DNA of 64,000 nucleotides from Nemopilema nomurai. Lineage: Eukaryota; Cnidaria; Scyphozoa; Rhizostomeae; Rhizostomatidae. Where the stretch lies: NCBI GenBank assembly GCA_003864495.1, contig ML133383.1, positions 6,556,880 through 6,620,879 on the forward strand, given 5' to 3'. Numbering within the stretch: the stretch's first letter is position 1; each line of letters opens with the position of its first letter. The notes beneath the pieces were generated by a model. That model was not told the DNA's origin and searched no databases. It worked only from the letters and a program-made list of their open reading frames with translations. Shown here piece by piece: positions 62,601 to 64,000 of the stretch. A program made the position numbers and the translations under genes.

Positions 62601-63633
62601 CTGTAATGTAGAGAGCCGGTTCCGTTCGAGGTCAAGCTGATCTGATCGCCTATTAGTCTAGGGGAAACTCTCAACGTGACAAAGACTGAATAAGAGCTAA
62701 GTAATAATACCATAACACGAACAGCAACCGCATTGGCCTGCACAAAAGCACAACGTATGCGGATCTCCACCTGCAGCTCTTACCTCACCAGCTGACAGCT
62801 AATGGCCTTATAATGACAATATTCTGGTTTACATGATTCATCAATCGTTTAATATTTACGGATTTTGTCGTGCATCGATTGTAGCTTGATTTTCAGCTCA
62901 CTTGATTATCATTTAAGAGAGGAATTGGTCTACATTCCAAGCCGGTAAGGACATTGACAAGTTTTGTAAATGTATTCAATCGGCAAAATCGCATTGGCAA
63001 ATCGTGGAACTCCTAATGCGCTGAACATGCTCACTTGCGGAAAATGAAGAGCCTCTAGGAAATATTTGCCTTTTTAATCTGCCTATAGCTTCCAGCTCAG
63101 AAAAAGATGAAACAGTCATTACGAGAAAGCCTTCTCTTATTTGACGCTTGCCCTTCGTATTCACAAATCCAATTAGCGTACGGAAAGACATCACAGGTGT
63201 CCATCGCAAAGACAAGATCCAGTTACAATTTTCGCTATGATCTGCACAGCTAAAAAGACGCCATTGTCTAGTCATTTACGATAAATCTTCGTTGCTACCT
63301 AATCAAGGTTCTTCATTTCGGTCCAGCTTCACAGCGCTATCTTGCAACCATCAGTGCACTAGCTAGGAATAGGGTGTGGGATAGATCATATTGCAAGGAA
63401 AATCTTTGTGGGGATAGACTGTTTGGAATCAGAAAGCCTTTTTAAGGTGCGGCTCAGTAATTTGATTGAATTTTCGCTCCTTCTTGATCAATTTTTCATC
63501 TCCTTAGGCTAATTTCGACGCCCGTCAGCAATCTTCTTCTGACGTCAATCGACAATCTGCATGTTTTCCTACCTTCCGAAGGTGATCTTCTTCAACTTGC
63601 TTCAGTTCCTCAGCATTATCCATTTCAATCGCT
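26245..63633 (-). CDS. Gene B: long coiled-coil protein with basic RPTSAP tail (3' part, 14 exons)
   Basis: Fourteen minus-strand exons, each with GT and AG flanks, join without a frame conflict: 63573-63633, 62601-62657, 62392-62428, 61560-61612, 46337-46381, 40155-40209, 37473-37576, 36760-36831, 35621-35710, 32753-32794, 32007-32074, 31403-31466 and 26245-26694 carry the visible open frame, with upstream exons outside the window. (That list is thirteen internal and terminal exons; at least one more must lie beyond 64000.) They encode about 398 residues. Roughly the first 249 are Glu/Lys/Leu-rich with heptad-like spacing and almost no Pro, a long coiled coil. The last 149 are basic, Ser/Thr/Pro-rich and probably disordered, with KRPTSAPSTD. 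There is no membrane segment. Such architecture is common in centrosomal, basal-body and Golgi tether proteins. I cannot name the family, and a ciliary or centrosomal role is inference. Confidence 0.8.
26881..26956. repeat. Tandem duplication, 37/39-bp units
   Basis: Unit 1 is 26881-26917 and unit 2 is 26918-26956. Both read ACACTGAT, then TGCTTGAAATATTT, then ATCATGTTTGCAC, with a few substitutions and a small indel. Confidence 0.75.
29710..30515 (+). pseudogene. Possible retroelement debris in a gene B intron
   Basis: Several overlapping plus frames (29710-30027, 29930-30127, 30182-30343, 30291-30515) look mildly protein-like but are interrupted by stops and frameshifts. The 30182-30343 frame ends SDDPPKKKLQSVRSIYETL, resembling the linker before the reverse transcriptase of Ty1/copia polyproteins. 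No catalytic motif is visible, so this is a weak suggestion. Confidence 0.2.
31007..31033. repeat. Perfect 12-bp inverted repeat with 3-nt loop
   Basis: ATGCTTCCACAA, loop TAC, TTGTGGAAGCAT. Every stem base pairs. It lies in a gene B intron, 370 bp from the exon at 31403. Confidence 0.85.
31403..31466 (-). CDS. Gene B exon (64 bp), last of the coiled-coil region
   Basis: Acceptor TTTTCTACAG, donor CAG then GTACTG. After the split Arg codon it encodes QQYIKKCDELYHVRSERDIK plus Gln, ending in phase 0. The phase matches the terminal exon at 26694 and also frame 0 of the isolated exon at 21934. Confidence 0.8.
31467..32006. other. Gene B intron with (ATT)n microsatellite
   Basis: No coding feature. 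A clean ATT array occupies about 31898-31921. Confidence 0.6.
31898..31921. repeat. (ATT)n microsatellite
   Basis: About eight uninterrupted ATT units. Confidence 0.85.
32007..32074 (-). CDS. Gene B exon (68 bp)
   Basis: Acceptor CTCACTAG, donor CCG then GTACGT. It encodes VSEVDEKYSQKINDLMIDNS, then SL and two bases of a split Arg codon finished by the next exon. Confidence 0.8.
32075..32752. other. Gene B intron, nothing seen
   Basis: AT-rich sequence with only chance ORFs. Confidence 0.6.
32753..32794 (-). CDS. Gene B microexon (42 bp)
   Basis: Acceptor TTTCCTTTACAG, donor AAG then GTACAC. It encodes KVKLQMYKDHFAEK, phase 0-0. Confidence 0.8.
32795..35620. other. Gene B intron (2.8 kb) with minisatellite
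   Basis: The only structure is the minisatellite at 33513-33680. A pyrimidine-rich stretch follows it. The ORFs at 33720, 34245 and 34872 have no splice support. Confidence 0.6.
33513..33680. repeat. Minisatellite with alternating 15- and 19-bp units
   Basis: The core unit TCACTTGCTTCTTAA (15 bp) alternates irregularly with a 19-bp version carrying an extra TCAA. There are about ten copies, diverging at both ends (GGTTCCTAA, CGCTCCTTAA). The near-identity of central copies suggests recent expansion. Confidence 0.9.
35621..35710 (-). CDS. Gene B exon (90 bp)
   Basis: Acceptor ACTTTCTAG, donor GTG then GTAGGT. It encodes 30 residues starting QVKSENEQMRTDLEKSRKLQ and ending NELHDV, phase 0-0. 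Confidence 0.85.
35711..36759. other. Gene B intron, nothing seen
   Basis: AT-rich. ORFs overlapping 36485-36786 are shadows of, or adjacent to, the 36760-36831 exon. Confidence 0.6.
36760..36831 (-). CDS. Gene B exon (72 bp)
   Basis: Acceptor TTGCACAG, donor GAG then GTATGT. It encodes 24 residues starting VLLRKFTATVADAERLKI and ending AELE, phase 0-0. Confidence 0.85.
36832..37472. other. Gene B intron, nothing firm
   Basis: A 68-codon plus ORF (37175-37381) is hydrophilic and slightly GC-richer but lacks splice sites or a recognisable motif. Confidence 0.5.
37473..37576 (-). CDS. Gene B exon (104 bp), longest coiled-coil exon
   Basis: Acceptor ending CTCCAG, consensus donor GAC then GTAAGT. 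After the split Arg codon come 34 codons beginning NDLIADKNKELDGVAKEHRR and ending SNKKEMD. The phases agree on both sides. Confidence 0.85.
38370..38450. other. CpG-dense patch inside an AT-rich intron
   Basis: About 80 bp containing many CpG dinucleotides (for example AAGCGCGCGTGGC, GCGCGAGCGGCGCGGC, AAGCGCAGCGCGCGGG), in sharp contrast to its flanks. No gene is evident. It may be a regulatory island or part of a mobile element. Confidence 0.5.
39815..40040. repeat. Degenerate AT-rich short tandem repeat
   Basis: Repeated variants of TTTCAATNGCTAATTT (TTCGATGGCTATTTTCAA, TTTTGACAGGCAATTTG, TTTCAACAGCTAATT) occur across about 225 bp. The period is irregular, so this is a decayed minisatellite at best. 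Confidence 0.35.
40155..40209 (-). CDS. Gene B exon (55 bp)
   Basis: Acceptor GTTTGTTTCAG, strong donor AAA then GTAAGT. It encodes LEMKLEHDRRTEKLLQEQ plus one base, which with the next exon makes an Arg codon. Confidence 0.85.
40210..46336. other. Gene B intron (6.1 kb)
   Basis: Contains one coding-like minus-strand stretch at about 40992-41306, described separately. No other supported feature. The 45.1-45.5 kb and 45.86-46.32 kb open frames lack splice support. Confidence 0.5.
40992..41306 (-). pseudogene. Coding-like minus-strand segment of unclear status
   Basis: The frame is open from about 41306 (EQYPSDLSLDDLEDKLHHYV and onward) to a stop near 40990. The first 50 residues look like an amphipathic helical protein. 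The only nearby acceptor (ATATCAGCAG) is poor, and its phase does not fit between gene B exons 46337 and 40209, which join cleanly without it. It may be a decayed gene fragment, or chance. Confidence 0.2.
46337..46381 (-). CDS. Gene B exon (45 bp)
   Basis: Acceptor GCTTCGTTTCAG, donor GAG then GTAGGC. It encodes ESMMKEVNAKWKENE in phase 0-0 and continues the heptad-like pattern between its neighbours. Its small symmetric size would allow skipping without a frameshift. Confidence 0.8.
49662..50088. repeat. 16-bp minisatellite, about 27 units
   Basis: The unit is close to TTCTGATGCCATTTTA, with frequent GATACC, GCTTTA and ATCTTA variants. Many units keep the GAT[GA]CC core. Divergence is high throughout, so the array is old. 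Confidence 0.9.
51494..51499 (+). promoter_or_regulatory. Possible TATA element upstream of gene C
   Basis: TATATA lies about 240 bp upstream of the first in-frame ATG of gene C. That would imply a 5' UTR of about 200 bases. This is a weak, positional call. Confidence 0.2.
51735..52108 (+). CDS. Gene C exon 1 (374 bp)
   Basis: ATG TCA TCA at 51735 opens 124 codons plus two bases, ending ...VVQ and AAAG before GTGAGG. Acidic segments include SPVIDLENYLLEHSYDY and LPELQDIEIAIGQCDCV. The frame would stop one codon later (TGA inside the donor), so splicing is needed for extension. Confidence 0.75.
51735..54154 (+). CDS. Gene C: uncharacterised two-exon protein of about 180 codons, nested antisense in gene B
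   Basis: Exon 1 is 51735-52108 and exon 2 is 53986-54154, separated by a 1,877-bp intron with GTGAGG donor and a pyrimidine-tract acceptor (TTTCCCAAAGACCCAG). The junction codon AG|T (Ser) keeps the frame, and the ORF runs to TAA at 54152-54154. From the first ATG (51735) the product is 180 residues; a second ATG at 51849-51851 would give about 142. No signal peptide or membrane span is seen. The central part is acidic and helical (LDLLDDETLLQLAYEFG), a CDCVC motif precedes the junction, and the C-terminal exon is basic and then helical. Exon 1 is GC-richer than its flanks, typical of real coding sequence. I do not recognise the family. Confidence 0.7.
53986..54154 (+). CDS. Gene C exon 2 (169 bp, stop TAA)
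   Basis: After the split Ser codon it reads CDMWLDTGLQERKVIACREQ, then RRSMAIKLIIKNVDLAEM and on to KKLLEKFHL and TAA. The frame agrees with exon 1. The minus-strand ORFs over this segment are shadows. Confidence 0.7.
54276..54281 (+). terminator. Putative gene C polyadenylation signal
   Basis: AATAAA 122 bp after the gene C stop codon, on the correct strand. Confidence 0.5.
57765..57835 (-). mobile_element. Possible mobile-element end
   Basis: The minus strand reads CAGTGGCGTACCCAGGGGGG followed by a short GGATCC-containing stretch. An AGTGGCGTACCCAGGGG-type terminus is widespread at repeat ends in invertebrate genomes, as remembered. The element limits are not visible. Confidence 0.3.
58757..58790 (+). 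repeat. Copy of a dispersed short repeat (partner at 52777-52812)
   Basis: AGCCCCCGATTTATGTCTCATGACC resembles AGCCCCCGAGTTTCATGTC then TAATGATCGTGAC at about 52772-52803. Both lie near C-rich tracts and a short AT tail. They are probably fragments of the same mobile element. Confidence 0.35.
61560..61612 (-). CDS. Gene B exon (53 bp)
   Basis: Acceptor TTTGTTGTTTTAG, donor AAG then GTACAT. After the split Asn codon it reads ELAREVKVAKAALDAYK and ends in phase 0. The next exon lies 15.2 kb away, across the intron that contains gene C. Confidence 0.8.
61613..62391. other. Gene B intron, nothing seen
   Basis: AT-rich. The minus-strand ORF at 62129-62347 is hydrophobic noise without splice sites. 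Confidence 0.6.
62392..62428 (-). CDS. Gene B microexon (37 bp)
   Basis: Acceptor CCCGTAG, donor AACA then GTGAGT. It encodes IGEIAAEASKEN plus one base. That base and the first two of the next exon form an Asn codon, so the phase 1 junction is kept. Confidence 0.75.
62601..62657 (-). CDS. Gene B exon (57 bp)
   Basis: Acceptor GTTTCCCCTAG, donor CAG then GTAAAG. It encodes TNRRSDQLDLERNRLSTLQ in phase 0-0. A second AG eight bases further in (AATAG) would break the phase, which supports the upstream acceptor. Confidence 0.8.
62658..63572. other. Gene B intron, nothing seen
   Basis: A 99-codon minus ORF (62976-63275) has no splice support and its phase does not fit between the flanking exons, which join without it. 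Confidence 0.5.
63573..63633 (-). CDS. Gene B exon (61 bp), first one in the window
   Basis: Acceptor ATCGTAG preceded by TTTTTCA; donor AAG then GTAGGA. One base completes a codon from the exon outside the window, then 20 codons read AIEMDNAEELKQVEEDHLRK. It is strongly charged and coiled-coil-like, and ends in phase 0. Confidence 0.8.
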
Positions 63634-64000
63634 CTACGATTGAAAAAGATTCCAAATAAAACAACGATAAACAGAGAGAAAAAACAATATCCAACTATAA
63701 GTCACAAGAGATGGTGGGGGAAACACAGTTTTGCGCCCTGGCGCAAAATAAAGGTGTGATTTCTATTTTAGAGAATTCTACTAAGAAATCTGGAACAGAT
63801 TACTTCATTTAAACCACTACAGAGCACGACAAACAGAAAAATTTGTGGAATTTAATATTACAGTACACCCCTTGTTATCCAGTAAATTCATAAGAGCTCT
63901 TCAAACCGTTGAGATCATAACAGCCTATTTGAGGTTTAATTTGCTGACAACAAATTTCTTCGGAATATTATCGGCATAACTAAACAAAAGAGGACTTGTT
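63634..64000. other. Gene B intron running off the right edge
   Basis: The exon at 63573-63633 begins with a split codon, so at least one more coding exon lies to the right of the window. Nothing else is seen here. Confidence 0.6.

Overview
This is a eukaryotic, almost certainly metazoan, nuclear window. It is AT-rich and gene-sparse, with short coding exons bounded by GT-AG splice sites and kilobase-scale introns. There are no operons, ribosome-binding sites or long intron-free genes. The non-LTR retrotransposon relic at about 8.1-8.7 kb resembles elements common in marine invertebrates such as cnidarians. That suggests, but does not prove, a coral- or anemone-like host. I recognise none of the protein-coding genes by name and give no gene symbols. 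All exons were called by eye from splice consensus, reading frame and phase agreement.

Layout. (1) About 4.3-10.3 kb, minus strand: gene A. A probable first exon (10244-10312) begins with three consecutive Met codons. A large, hydrophilic, disordered coding exon (4275-5285, perhaps extending to 5414) carries a possible PP1-docking motif (RSVKF). The gene should continue beyond the left edge. The interval between the two exons holds a LINE remnant, a 405-bp inverted-repeat element (MITE) and a palindromic RFX-type X-box. (2) About 10.3-21.8 kb: no gene I can defend. (3) About 21.8-23.3 kb, minus strand: two isolated exon candidates of unknown affiliation, near a second X-box-like palindrome.

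(4) About 26.2 kb to beyond 64 kb, minus strand: gene B, the main feature. It is the 3' part of a long coiled-coil gene. Thirteen small exons (37-104 bp) plus a 450-bp terminal exon (26245-26694) join with consistent phases into about 398 residues: roughly 250 residues of charged coiled coil, then a basic Ser/Pro/Thr-rich tail containing RPTSAP. (5) About 51.7-54.2 kb, plus strand: gene C, a two-exon gene of about 180 codons lying antisense inside the 15.2-kb intron of gene B.

The rest is intronic or intergenic. It holds minisatellites (16-bp unit at 49.66-50.09 kb; 15/19-bp unit at 33.5 kb), microsatellites, short tandem duplications, a near-perfect hairpin and possible transposon debris. 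Gene B and the X-boxes hint at a cilium or centrosome connection, but that is inference. I found no convincing new multi-gene system. The most interesting items are the nested antisense gene C, the unassigned microexon-rich coiled-coil gene B, and the unexplained exons at 21.8-23.2 kb.
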